Counted from the stretch's first letter, positions 17,415 through 25,153 are shown. The stretch: 41,117 nucleotides of DNA from Fimbriimonadales bacterium (GCA_026418055.1 JAOACB010000010.1:23927-65043), one strand, 5' to 3'. Notes: generated from the letters alone by a model not told the origin. Translations and numbers: made by a program.

Positions 17415-19751
17415 ATGCTTGCGAAAAGGATCCGAAGCAGCGCAGCGATCGCGGCGGTGTCTCTCGCCGCGATCGCTCCCTCTCAAACGACGACCAACGT
17501 TCCGGCCCTGCTGGAACTGGCGGAACGCCTCCAGCGCGTGGAGCGGACCCAGCAGCTCGCCATCCGCCTGCTGGCACCGCAGCTCTGGCAGCCCGCTCCC
17601 AGGGAGCTGCCCAACGGCGCGGTCTTCCAGCGGTTCTGGAGGTTCCCGGGCTGGGACGGCGTGTACGTGACCTGCAACCTGAACGCCGCCAGGACCATCA
17701 ACGCCGACAAGGTCTGGCCGGGAGGCTCGGCGGGCTTGGCCCTCACGGGCAGCGGCATCGATCTGGGTGTTTGGGACAGCGGCAGCGTGCGCACGACCCA
17801 TCGGGAGTTCGGCTCTCGCGCCCAGAACATCGACGGCGTCGCCCATCACTGGCACGCGACGCACGTTGGGGGAACGATGGCCGCCGCGGGAGTGGACCCC
17901 TCGGCCAAAGGCATGTCCTTCGAGGCGAGCCTGCTCAGCCTCGACTGGAACAGCGACTCCTCCGAAATGGCGACCCGCGCTGCCGGTGGCTTGCGGGTGT
18001 CCAACCACTCGTACTCCGTGATCTATGACAACGGCGCGAACTGGAACTACGGCTTCTACGATCCCGAGGCCCAGACTTGGGACCAGATCGCCTTCGACGC
18101 CCCGTTCTACACCATCGTCAAGTCCGCCGGCAACGACCAGTCGAGGAACACCAAGGGTGGATACGACACGATCCCCACGAGCGGCACCGCCAAGAACATC
18201 CTCACGATCGGCGCGGTGAGCAGCATCTCCGGAGGCTACTCCGGCCCGTCATCGGTCGTGATGAGCAACTTCAGCAGCTGGGGTCCCACCGACGATGGTC
18301 GGATCAAGCCGGACCTGGTGACCCCCGGCGTCAATCTGTATTCCACCTTCAACACCTCCGACAGCGCCTACGCGGTGGCCACGGGGACGTCGATGGCGGC
18401 GCCCGTTGCGGCGGGAGCCGTGGGCCTGTTGGTGCGCCACCAGCGCAACCTGCAAGGAGGCCAGGACCTCCGCTCGTCGACGATGAAGGCCCTTCTGATC
18501 GCCACGGCCAACGAGGCCGGGCCGGCGGACGGGCCGGACTACCGCTTCGGCTGGGGCCTGTTGGACGTGCGCCGAGCCGCGGAGGTGCTGACCGCCAACG
18601 CCTCCACGCCGGGAATCGTGCGGGAGGACGCGCTGTCCAACGGCGAGGCCAAGTCGTACTTCTTCCAATCGAACGGTTCCCCCGTGCGCGTGGCGCTGGC
18701 CTGGACCGACCGTCCGGGGACCGTCTCGCCCTATGCCACCAACGATCCCACGGACCTGCGCCTCGTGAACGACCTGGATCTGAGGGTGTTCGTGAACGGC
18801 GTGGAATGGCTGCCGTGGGTTCTCAACCCGGCCTCCCCGGCGGCGAACGCCACCCGCGGAGACAACTTCCGCGACAACGTGGAGCGGGTCGACGTGCCCT
18901 CTCCCGGCGCCGCCACCGTGGAGGTGCGTGTGACGCACAAGGGCTCGCTTGCCGGTGGCTCGCAGGCCTTCGGCCTCGTCGTGCTGGGCCTGACCCCGGC
19001 GGCTCCGGTGCGCGTTTCGGCGCTCTCGCTGAATCCGACCCAGGTGGTGGGAGGGGGCTCGTCGACCGGCACCGTCACGCTCACGGGCCCGGCGCCGAGC
19101 GGCGGAGCGGTGGTTTCCATCGCCAGCTCGAACCCGCCGGTGGCGTCCGCTCCGGCTACGGTGACGGTGCCCGCGGGCGCGACGCAGGCCAGCTTCACGG
19201 TGGCCACCTCGAGCGTGACCACGGCGACGGACGTGCGCATCGAGGCCAGCTACGGCGGCGGAACGGCCTCCGCGGATCTGCGCGTGCTGCCGGAGCAGGC
19301 GCTGACGGGAACGGGAGAGCTGCAGGACTTCAGCGGCGACCGAACGCAGGTCGATCTCACGCTCGAGATCCGCAATCCGGGCACCACTACCGTCGTGCAG
19401 TCCCTGTCGTTCCGTTTGGGGTCCTCCGGGGGGTTCCGCGTGGTCGCGAGCGTGGCTCCCGGCACCTACGACCTTGCGATCAAGGGAGGCACGTGGCTGC
19501 GCAAGGTTCTGCGGAACGTCTCGGTGGGCGCGAACGGCGCCGCGGGCCTGTCGTTCTCTCTGCCCAACGGGGACTGCAACGGCGACAACGTGATCAACCT
19601 GGCGGACCTCAACCTGATCTCAGCCGCCTGGAGGTCCCAGCCCGGCTCGTCCAACTGGGATCCCCGGGCGGACCTCAACGGCGACCTGAGGGTCAACCTG
19701 CTGGACCGCAACATCGTGTCGAAGAACTGGCGTCTTAGGGGAGACCCTTGA
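17415..19751 (+). CDS. Second subtilisin-like (S8) secreted protease with dockerin-like module
   Basis: The 778-residue precursor has a signal peptide (AAIAAVSLAAIAPSQ), a short pro-region, and a catalytic domain with Asp121 in VWDSGSVRTTHREFG, His150 in ATHVGGTMAA, Asn in SAGNDQSRN and Ser326 in GTSMAAPVAAGAVG. The Asp motif WDSG and HVGGT resemble KP-43-like bacterial subtilases rather than the DTG/HGTHVAG pattern of its neighbour. A jelly-roll-like P/C domain (VRVALAWTDRPG, LVNDLDLRVFVNG) and an Ig-like Ser/Thr-rich domain (LSLNPTQVVGGGSSTGTVTL) follow, then the same C-terminal module as the upstream subtilase. There is no clear Shine-Dalgarno before the ATG. The two proteases are not recent duplicates, because their catalytic domains differ while the C-termini match. 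Confidence 0.9.
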   Translation: MLAKRIRSSAAIAAVSLAAIAPSQTTTNVPALLELAERLQRVERTQQLAIRLLAPQLWQPAPRELPNGAVFQRFWRFPGWDGVYVTCNLNAARTINADKVWPGGSAGLALTGSGIDLGVWDSGSVRTTHREFGSRAQNIDGVAHHWHATHVGGTMAAAGVDPSAKGMSFEASLLSLDWNSDSSEMATRAAGGLRVSNHSYSVIYDNGANWNYGFYDPEAQTWDQIAFDAPFYTIVKSAGNDQSRNTKGGYDTIPTSGTAKNILTIGAVSSISGGYSGPSSVVMSNFSSWGPTDDGRIKPDLVTPGVNLYSTFNTSDSAYAVATGTSMAAPVAAGAVGLLVRHQRNLQGGQDLRSSTMKALLIATANEAGPADGPDYRFGWGLLDVRRAAEVLTANASTPGIVREDALSNGEAKSYFFQSNGSPVRVALAWTDRPGTVSPYATNDPTDLRLVNDLDLRVFVNGVEWLPWVLNPASPAANATRGDNFRDNVERVDVPSPGAATVEVRVTHKGSLAGGSQAFGLVVLGLTPAAPVRVSALSLNPTQVVGGGSSTGTVTLTGPAPSGGAVVSIASSNPPVASAPATVTVPAGATQASFTVATSSVTTATDVRIEASYGGGTASADLRVLPEQALTGTGELQDFSGDRTQVDLTLEIRNPGTTTVVQSLSFRLGSSGGFRVVASVAPGTYDLAIKGGTWLRKVLRNVSVGANGAAGLSFSLPNGDCNGDNVINLADLNLISAAWRSQPGSSNWDPRADLNGDLRVNLLDRNIVSKNWRLRGDP
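19302..19748 (+). repeat. C-terminal module, copy 2 (beta domain plus dockerin-like pair of Ca loops)
   Basis: About 149 codons encode LTGTGELQDFSG, LTLEIRNPGTTTVVQ, YDLAIKGGTWLRKVLRNVSV, SLPNGDCNGDN and WRLRGDP, colinear with copy 1 at 16873. Conservation is highest in the last 64 residues. Confidence 0.8.
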
Positions 19752-19842
19752 GGAAACGGGTTGGAATGTCGATCGCATTCGGCGTTTTCTCTGTTATTCT
19801 GAAGGTGTCGGGAGCGTGAGCTGCCGTGGGGTTGGTTTGGCT

Positions 19843-20550
19843 ATGGGCTTGAGAGGAATGGCTTGTGCCGCTTTCGCGGTCGGCTTGGCCGGGTCGCAGG
19901 CTCTCGCTGTGAGCGTGGAGTTCTTCTTCACCGACCCCACGGACGCGGCCAACACTCCCCTCACCCACCTCCAGATCGGAGGCGTGGGAACGGAGTTCAC
20001 GCTCAGCGTGTGGTTCAAGACAACGGGCTCTTGGAACCACTTGGGAGCCAACCTGTTCATCGGCTTCGACCGCACCAGCACCCATGGCTTGGGCGCATCG
20101 CCGTCGGACGGGTTGCTCGGCCTCGCTGGAACCCCCACGACCTCGCACGCCAACGTGAACTCGCTCTACGGCTTGTTCCCGCCGAACACCGGCGTGCTGG
20201 GCGGAGGAACAGACCCTGTGAGCGGCCCGGGCGAGCGCCCCTACGGCATCGAGTATCTGCTTCTGCTGAACAGCGGCGTGGACACGCCGACGCCCGATGG
20301 CACTCCGGTGCGTCTGCTCGACGTGAAGCTGAAGAACCTCGGCCTCCTTCCTGGGGAGACGTACAACGTGGTTCTGTACGACGCGGGGCGCGACATCGAA
20401 GGCACCACCTTCCTGTTCAACCTGAACACGGACGCGCTGCGCGGTGGAACCAGCACGCTGCAGGTGGAGGCCGTGCCGGAGCCGGCCACCTTGGCGGCGC
20501 TGGGCATCGGGTTGGGGTTCCTAGCGCGACGAAGGCGCAAGGGCGGCTGA
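19843..20550 (+). CDS. PEP-CTERM sorted surface protein, cohesin-like beta protein of unknown function
   Basis: The product of about 235 residues starts with a signal peptide (ACAAFAVGLAGSQALAVSVE), continues with a beta-rich region (FTLSVWFKTTGSWNHLGANL, VRLLDVKLKNLGLLPGETYN) and ends with AVPEPATLAALGIGLGFLAR plus an Arg/Lys cluster, a standard PEP-CTERM signal. The middle part, describing strands of the form 'F.LSVW...LGA.LFIGFD', is reminiscent of cohesin-like folds in other PEP-CTERM proteins, but this is only a visual impression. ATG 19843 gives a well-formed signal peptide; GTG 19816 is an alternative. Its stop is four bases from the stop of the convergent araC-type gene. Confidence 0.75.
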   Translation: MGLRGMACAAFAVGLAGSQALAVSVEFFFTDPTDAANTPLTHLQIGGVGTEFTLSVWFKTTGSWNHLGANLFIGFDRTSTHGLGASPSDGLLGLAGTPTTSHANVNSLYGLFPPNTGVLGGGTDPVSGPGERPYGIEYLLLLNSGVDTPTPDGTPVRLLDVKLKNLGLLPGETYNVVLYDAGRDIEGTTFLFNLNTDALRGGTSTLQVEAVPEPATLAALGIGLGFLARRRRKGG

Positions 20551-20554
20551 CCGC

Positions 20555-21421
20555 CTAGCCCTGCTCGGCGCGGAGCTCCGAGGGCAGCAGCCCGAGGTAC
20601 TCCTTGATGGATTCCCGAAGGCCTTGGGCGGTGCCGAACCCGCAGGACGTCGCGATCGAATCCACGGGCTCCTCCGTCGACGTCAGCTTCCGCACCGCCA
20701 GCTCGGTGCGGCACCGGTCCACGAACTCATGGAAGCCGTAGCCGACGAGGCTCTTGAACACGCGGGAGAAGTGGAACGGCGAGTAGCCTACGAAGTCCGC
20801 CCCCTCCTTGAGCGGCCACGGATGCTCGGGGTGCTCCTTCACCCGGTCGATCAGGGCGACGAGCATCGGCGGGAGGTCGCTCGGCAACGGCGTCAAACCC
20901 ACCGCGTCCTCGCTCTTCACGCATTCTCCCACGCCGCAGTGCGCGTAGGAGAACATCACCGGCAACACCCAGTCGGCTCCCCTGCGAGCGTCGGCCGCCA
21001 ACCGGTCGAGATCCGCCTCGCGCACGTGTTGGAATGGGGTGGAGAAGACCCCGTGCAGAACGTCGCCCGTCTTGGCCGAGCGCCGCTCCTTCTGGATCCA
21101 GCGGTGGAGGGCCGCGGTCGACTCCCCATGCCAAGCCATCACGTACATCTTGTGCTCGCCCCGGGCCAGGCTCAGCGCCACGGGGGCCGGACCGGACACG
21201 AGGCCCACGCTGGCTGGAGCGAGCACCGACCACCGGCCTTTGAGGCCCCGCCGGAGGAGCACGGTGCCCTTGCACACCCACAGCAGGGTGTGGACGTCTG
21301 CGGGCAACTCGAAGCGCACCAGAGTGGCCTGTTGCACCGAGCCGGTCCGCAACTGGAAGAGCTCTTGGTCGGTGTGGTACAGCTCGACGCTGCTGAGCGG
21401 ACAATTCTGGCCAAACCTCAT
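20555..21421 (-). CDS. AraC-family transcriptional regulator
   Basis: The 288-residue protein has an N-terminal ligand-binding cupin-like part (residues ~1-130: FELPADVHTLLWVCKGTVLL, LARGEHKMYVMAW) and two C-terminal helix-turn-helix motifs (WPLKEGADFVGYSPFHFSRV, PVDSIATSCGFGTAQGLRES) followed by YLGLLPSELR. Activators of this family bind DNA next to promoters in response to a small molecule, but the ligand is unknown. The second recognition helix GTAQGLRES is unlike the usual SQSYFSR pattern. The gene is divergent from asd; the 166-base gap holds its promoter and a nine-base inverted repeat. Confidence 0.85.
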   Translation of the reverse strand: MRFGQNCPLSSVELYHTDQELFQLRTGSVQQATLVRFELPADVHTLLWVCKGTVLLRRGLKGRWSVLAPASVGLVSGPAPVALSLARGEHKMYVMAWHGESTAALHRWIQKERRSAKTGDVLHGVFSTPFQHVREADLDRLAADARRGADWVLPVMFSYAHCGVGECVKSEDAVGLTPLPSDLPPMLVALIDRVKEHPEHPWPLKEGADFVGYSPFHFSRVFKSLVGYGFHEFVDRCRTELAVRKLTSTEEPVDSIATSCGFGTAQGLRESIKEYLGLLPSELRAEQG

Positions 21422-21468
21422 GGTGCTGACTGCAAAGCCTCCCGCCCGCTGGTCGAGAGCCCCCTTTG

Positions 21469-21497
21469 ATTATGCGGGCAACCACGCAAGAAGCCAA
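21469..21497 (-). promoter_or_regulatory. Promoter of the araC-type gene
   Basis: On the minus strand TTGGCT (21497-21492), a 17-base spacer and CATAAT (21474-21469). The transcript would start near 21462 and have a leader of about 40 bases. Confidence 0.6.
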
Positions 21498-21517
21498 CTT
21501 CTTCGGGACTGCTTACT

Positions 21518-21551
21518 CTGGCGGCTTGAGCGATTCCTGCGGAGCCGCCAG
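21518..21551. promoter_or_regulatory. Inverted repeat between araC-type gene and asd
   Basis: CTGGCGGCT (21518-21526), 16 bases, AGCCGCCAG (21543-21551): a perfect nine-base inverted repeat. It lies 21 bases upstream of the -35 of the araC-type promoter and 36 bases before the ATG of asd, so it could be an operator or a leader hairpin for asd. Confidence 0.45.
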
Positions 21552-21587
21552 CGGGCTTGCCGGAGGATGAGGTAAGAACCGGTCGGA

Positions 21588-22607
21588 ATGGCGAGGCTCT
21601 TGAACGTGGCGGTGCTGGGAGCCACCGGTGCGGTGGGTGGCGAGTTTCTGCAGCTGTTCGAGCGGAGGGGCTTTCCCGTTGGTCGTCTCAAGCTCCTCGC
21701 CAGCGAGCGCTCGGCCGGCAAGAGGATCCCCTTCCGAGGCGATGCGGTCGAGGTCGAGGCCGTGCGGCCGGAGTCGTTCGAGGGCGTCGACGTCGCCTTC
21801 TTCAGCGCGGGAGCCTCCCGCAGCCGGGAGTTCGCCCCGCACGCCATCGCCGCTGGCGCCACGGTGATCGACAACTCCAGCGCGTTCCGCATGGAGCCGG
21901 ACGTGCCTCTGGTGGTGCCGGAGATCAACTTCGACTCGATTCCCGAGGGTTGCCGACTCATCGCCAACCCGAACTGCAGCGCGATCATCCTGCTGATGGC
22001 GGTGCATCCTCTCACCCGCCTAGGCAGGGTCGAGCGCCTCGTCGTCAGCACCTACCAGAGCGCGAGCGGCGCCGGAGCCGCCGCGATGCGGGAGCTGGAG
22101 GAGCAGACCCGAGACGTGCTCGAAGGGAAGGATCCCCAACCCAGGGTGCTGCCGCACGTGTACGCCTTCAACCTGTTCAGCCACAACACGCCGATCAACG
22201 AGCACGGCTACAACGACGAGGAGTGGAAGGTCATCCACGAGACCCGCAAGATCCTGTCGAGGCCCGATCTGCGAGTCAACGTGACGTGCGTGCGCGTGCC
22301 GGTGCTGAGGGCTCACAGCGAGTCCGTGACGGTGGAGTACGAGGGGGAGGCTCCCTCGGAAGAGCGCGTTCGGGAGGCCGTGCGCAACGCGCCGGGGGTG
22401 CGCCTGGTGGACGATCGCGAGCACAACGTGTTCCCGATGCCTCTCGCCGCTTCGGGCATCGACGAGGTGCTGGTGGGCCGCATCCGCAGGGACCTGAGCC
22501 ATCCCTCCGCCGTGTCCCTGTTCGTTGCGGGAGACCAGCTGCTCAAGGGCGCTGCGCTCAACGCGGTCCAGATCGCCGAGCGCCTGCTGGACGCCGGCAG
22601 GCTGTAG
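21588..22607 (+). CDS. asd: Aspartate-semialdehyde dehydrogenase
   Basis: The 339-residue enzyme reduces aspartyl phosphate to aspartate semialdehyde for lysine/diaminopimelate, threonine and methionine synthesis. Seen are the NADP fold VAVLGATGAVGGEFLQLF, the SAGASRSREFAP segment, catalytic Cys130 in ANPNCSA, STYQSASGAG, and VRVPVLRAHSESV with the active-site His. Length and motifs are those of the common bacterial type (USG-1-like). It is followed by no other gene of the pathway; dapL, which also serves diaminopimelate synthesis, is 4.3 kb further in another operon. The segment before ATG 21588 has no strong Shine-Dalgarno at the normal distance (GGAGG lies ~20 bases upstream). Confidence 0.95.
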   Translation: MARLLNVAVLGATGAVGGEFLQLFERRGFPVGRLKLLASERSAGKRIPFRGDAVEVEAVRPESFEGVDVAFFSAGASRSREFAPHAIAAGATVIDNSSAFRMEPDVPLVVPEINFDSIPEGCRLIANPNCSAIILLMAVHPLTRLGRVERLVVSTYQSASGAGAAAMRELEEQTRDVLEGKDPQPRVLPHVYAFNLFSHNTPINEHGYNDEEWKVIHETRKILSRPDLRVNVTCVRVPVLRAHSESVTVEYEGEAPSEERVREAVRNAPGVRLVDDREHNVFPMPLAASGIDEVLVGRIRRDLSHPSAVSLFVAGDQLLKGAALNAVQIAERLLDAGRL

Positions 22608-22670
22608 GCCCCTCGGGAGCGCTACCCGGTAATTTTGCCTGCCCGATCTGCGTCCGCTTGCTTCGGGAAC

Positions 22671-22699
22671 TTGGACATTTCGCGGAAGCGTGCTACAGT
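22671..22699 (+). promoter_or_regulatory. Strong sigma70-like promoter for the 22706 gene
   Basis: TTGGAC (22671-22676), exactly 17 bases, TACAGT (22694-22699). The ATG at 22706 is 6 bases after the -10, which puts the expected start of transcription at the start codon. Confidence 0.65.
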
Positions 22700-22705
22700 A
22701 TCGGT

Positions 22706-23080
22706 ATGGTGTTCCAGCATTCGATCCCGTTTGCGGCGCCATCCCAGCTCCGGCTGGAGCTGGTGCCGGCCCCTGAGGTGGGCTGGGCTTGGCTCACGGT
22801 TGTGGACCAGTTCAACCACCCCATGGGCAACCTGTGTCATCTTTCTGTGAACGTCAACGAGCTGCTGGCGCTCGTGCATGGTCGCCGGCACATCGTGGAT
22901 GCGTCTGGGGAGAAGGCCGCGTGTTGCCTCAAGGTTCCGAACGTGCCGCACCCGGTGGACGTGGAGGTCACCTACGAGGACTTCGAGCGCCACCGCATGG
23001 TGCACACGGCCGTGACCTTCGACGACTTGAGGGACCTCGTGTACGAGGTTGCGCAGGCGGAGGGCCTTTCCGTAGCCTGA
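22706..23080 (+). CDS. Hypothetical protein, 124 residues
   Basis: I do not recognise this protein. It starts MVFQHSIPFAAPSQ and is a mixed alpha/beta soluble protein without signal peptide or membrane segment; it contains WAWLTVVDQFNHPMGNLCHL, a Cys-Cys pair (AACCLKVPN), and an acidic Tyr/Phe-Glu-Asp rich C-terminal half (VEVTYEDFERHRM, TFDDLRDLVYEVAQAEG). The ATG is the only plausible start given the promoter directly before it. It stands alone: asd ends 98 bases upstream and a strong terminator hairpin follows the stop, so it is an independent, probably well-expressed transcript. Confidence 0.7.
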   Translation: MVFQHSIPFAAPSQLRLELVPAPEVGWAWLTVVDQFNHPMGNLCHLSVNVNELLALVHGRRHIVDASGEKAACCLKVPNVPHPVDVEVTYEDFERHRMVHTAVTFDDLRDLVYEVAQAEGLSVA

Positions 23081-23100
23081 TTCCTCGGCGAGGCGGGACC

Positions 23101-23134
23101 GGCTCCCGGCGCGGCGCACCCGCGGCCGGGAGCC
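23101..23134 (+). terminator. Rho-independent terminator
   Basis: A perfect 10-base stem GGCTCCCGGC / GCCGGGAGCC with a 14-base GC-rich loop is followed by TTCGTCCTTTT. It lies 20 bases after the stop of the 124-residue gene and before the stop of the convergent cytochrome gene. Confidence 0.8.
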
Positions 23135-23149
23135 TTCGTCCTTTTGGGT

Positions 23150-23521
23150 TCACTTCTTGGCGCCGTCGGCGATCCAGGCCTCGATCTTCCGGATGTCCTC
23201 CTCGCTCAGGGGCTCTCCCGCGGGCGGCATGCGACGCACCCCCTGGCCTCTGACCGCGCGCAGGATCAGGCTGTTCGCCGGGCCGCCCGGCACGACCGCG
23301 GGTCCGCTCCGTCCCCCGGCCATCAGGCTCTCGAACGAACGGAAGTCGTAGCCCTTCTTGCCTCCGGCGGCGTGGCAACCGATGCAACGGCGCTCAAGCA
23401 CCTCAGCCACGGGCGCGAAGGCCCCTTGGGAAGACGCGGAGGTCTTCTCCTTGGGCTCGTTCGAAGAGCAACCAAGGGTTGCGACGCAGAGAACCAGCGA
23501 CAGCGTGCGTAGGATCCGCAT
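23150..23521 (-). CDS. c-type cytochrome lipoprotein
   Basis: The 123-residue precursor has a lipoprotein signal (RTLSLVLCVATLGC, lipobox Cys18), a short linker, and one haem-binding motif RRCIGCH (Cys46, Cys49, His50) followed by FRSFESLMAGG, GGPANSLILRAVRG and MPPAGEPLSEEDIRKIEAWI. The order CxxCH ... SLMxGG ... RMPP is that of the small cytochrome domain seen in planctomycete-type proteins (PSCyt1). Met near residue 97 in RRMPP is the likely sixth ligand. It would sit in the periplasm attached to a membrane. Its partner is unknown. CATACT eight bases before the ATG suggests its own promoter, separate from the dprA-like gene 28 bases upstream. Confidence 0.85.
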   Translation of the reverse strand: MRILRTLSLVLCVATLGCSSNEPKEKTSASSQGAFAPVAEVLERRCIGCHAAGGKKGYDFRSFESLMAGGRSGPAVVPGGPANSLILRAVRGQGVRRMPPAGEPLSEEDIRKIEAWIADGAKK

Positions 23522-23549
23522 GGCCCAGGAGTATGGCCCACTCCGGGGT

Positions 23550-24422
23550 CTAGGGGATGGTCTCCGCGCCGAGCTGCCGGAGCGGCGCCAGGGTCGGATC
23601 GTCGCCGGGCAACCGCACAGGCTTGCCCGCCTGCAGAGCCGCACGAGCGATGCGCTCCATGTTGCCCCCCGCGGCGATGTGGGCGAAGTCGATGCGGCCG
23701 GCCAGGGCGGCGATCAGACGGTCGCGCACTTGGTTGCTGACCCCGACGAGGCCGGCCGTGGGCTTGACGGGGGACACCACCAGATCGGTCTGGGGGTCGA
23801 ACCTGTAGCGCCACAGGCGAGCCCCGGCGAACGGCTCCTGCTCCAAGTCCTCCCCCAGCGCAGGGAACAGTCCGCGGTCCAGCACCAGGATGCGCGGCGC
23901 CCCCCAGCGCAGCGGCACCACGGCGGCGCGCTGGTACTCCGGCCGATCGTGGCCCGAGACGGCCACCTCGGAGGCCAGCACGCCCTCCTGCGTCAGGAGT
24001 TCGATACGGTCCAGCACGCCGGGGCCGCCCCCTCGCGAGGCCATCACCGCGAACGTTCGGACCGAGAGCAGCTGGGTGTTGCCGTACAGGAAAAGGGCTC
24101 CGGGCGGGTCGGGGTCGAACGACTCGATCTGCCTCGGGTAGTGCACGTCGGCGAGGCAGACCCAGGCGACGCCGTGCCGGTTGAGCCTCTGCTCCATCTC
24201 CCAGCTTTCCTCCAGCACGGCCCTGCCCTTGGAGGCCAGCCGCTCGGCCACCGCCTTGGGGATGCGGTACTCCTCCCGCAGAGCCTCGGAGGAGAGACCG
24301 AGGAATTCCTCCGGCGCGATGCCGAGAAGGTCGTTCCGCGCCAGAACGCGGCTCACGGTCTTCCCGCCGACGCCAGGCTGGAGCGCCAGCGCCAGGGCGA
24401 ACGATCGTCGCGAGACGCTCAT
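23550..24422 (-). CDS. DprA/Smf-like protein, strongly diverged
   Basis: The 290-residue product begins with a helical region LALALQPGVGGKTVSRVLAR (like the SAM-like/HhH start of DprA), then YPRQIESFDPDPPGALFLYG, the segment that precedes the Rossmann-like domain in DprA. Next come FAVMASRGGGPGVLDRIELL, LASEVAVSGHD, PRILVLDRGLFPAL and VRDRLIAALAGRIDFAHIAA followed by ALQAGKPVRLPGD. DprA loads RecA on incoming single-stranded DNA in natural transformation (family knowledge). Here the hallmark SGxAxGID is replaced by SGHDRPEY and the GSR by ASR, so DNA binding may have changed. Its ATG overlaps the stop of the phosphorylase gene (ATGA). I am sure of the fold family, less sure of function. Confidence 0.65.
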   Translation of the reverse strand: MSVSRRSFALALALQPGVGGKTVSRVLARNDLLGIAPEEFLGLSSEALREEYRIPKAVAERLASKGRAVLEESWEMEQRLNRHGVAWVCLADVHYPRQIESFDPDPPGALFLYGNTQLLSVRTFAVMASRGGGPGVLDRIELLTQEGVLASEVAVSGHDRPEYQRAAVVPLRWGAPRILVLDRGLFPALGEDLEQEPFAGARLWRYRFDPQTDLVVSPVKPTAGLVGVSNQVRDRLIAALAGRIDFAHIAAGGNMERIARAALQAGKPVRLPGDDPTLAPLRQLGAETIP

Positions 24423-25153
24423 GACCGGCAGATGGCCTCCGCCGCCTCGAACAGCACGGCGAGCGCCGTCCCGGAGGCCTTCGCGACGTTCTCCTCCACC
24501 TCCCGGTGGCTCAAGGGGCAGTCGCTCAGGCCTGTGCCCAGGTTGGACACGATCGCCAAGCAGCCGTAGTCGACGCCGGCTTCGCGGCAGAGGATCGCCT
24601 CGGTGGCGGCCGTCATGCCCACCACGTCGCCGCCCAGCCGCGCGAGCATCCGGACCTCCGCGGGAGTCTCGTAGCGCGGGCCGTTCATGCCCACGTACAC
24701 GCACGCCTCCGGCGTGCGCACCCCCAGCCGGCTGCAGGCCTCCCTCAGGGCGGCGGTGGCTCTGGAGCCCATCGGCGAGCTGAAGTCGGTGTGGCGCACG
24801 CCGCCGTCGAAGAGCGTGCTGTTGCGGCCCGTGAGGTCGAGGAAGTCCGTGCAGACCGCCAGCGATCCCGAGTCCAGCCCGGCGCGGAGGCTGCCGACCG
24901 CCGCCGTCGCGAGACACGCCCTCACCTCGAGGCGGGCCAGCCCATCGGCCATCGCCCGATACGCGATGCGGTGCGGCGGCAGCCTGTGCCCCAAACCGTG
25001 GCGGTGCACCACCGCCAGCCCGATCCCCTTCCAAGGCACCAGGCGGCCCCTCAGCGGGCCGAAGGGGGTTGGCAGACAGAAGGGGCTCCCTCCCAGCAGA
25101 TCCAGACGCGCACCGACGCCGGTGCCGCCGATGATGGCGACGTCCGCCCGCAT
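24419..25153 (-). CDS. S-methyl-5'-thioadenosine / purine nucleoside phosphorylase family protein
   Basis: The 244-residue enzyme of the PNP/MTAP family 2 shows IIGGTGVGA at the start, VHRHGLGHRLPPHRIAYRAM (phosphate/ribose site), ATAAVGSLR, CTDFLDLTGRNSTLF, MNGPRYETPAEVRML and VVGMTAATEAILCREAG. It cleaves a purine (or methylthio-) nucleoside with phosphate in the cytoplasm. VGSL and SNLGTG instead of the usual residues of the strict MTAP (TAVGSL, SDY) leave methylthioinosine or guanosine/inosine as possible substrates. TATAAT on the minus strand (25166-25161) lies seven bases before the ATG. It forms an operon with the DprA-like gene. Confidence 0.85.
   Translation of the reverse strand: MRADVAIIGGTGVGARLDLLGGSPFCLPTPFGPLRGRLVPWKGIGLAVVHRHGLGHRLPPHRIAYRAMADGLARLEVRACLATAAVGSLRAGLDSGSLAVCTDFLDLTGRNSTLFDGGVRHTDFSSPMGSRATAALREACSRLGVRTPEACVYVGMNGPRYETPAEVRMLARLGGDVVGMTAATEAILCREAGVDYGCLAIVSNLGTGLSDCPLSHREVEENVAKASGTALAVLFEAAEAICRS

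Noticed and set aside
17415-19751. Second subtilase as a simple tandem duplicate of the first
   Set aside because: Catalytic and middle domains differ in motif wording and order; only the C-terminal module matches.
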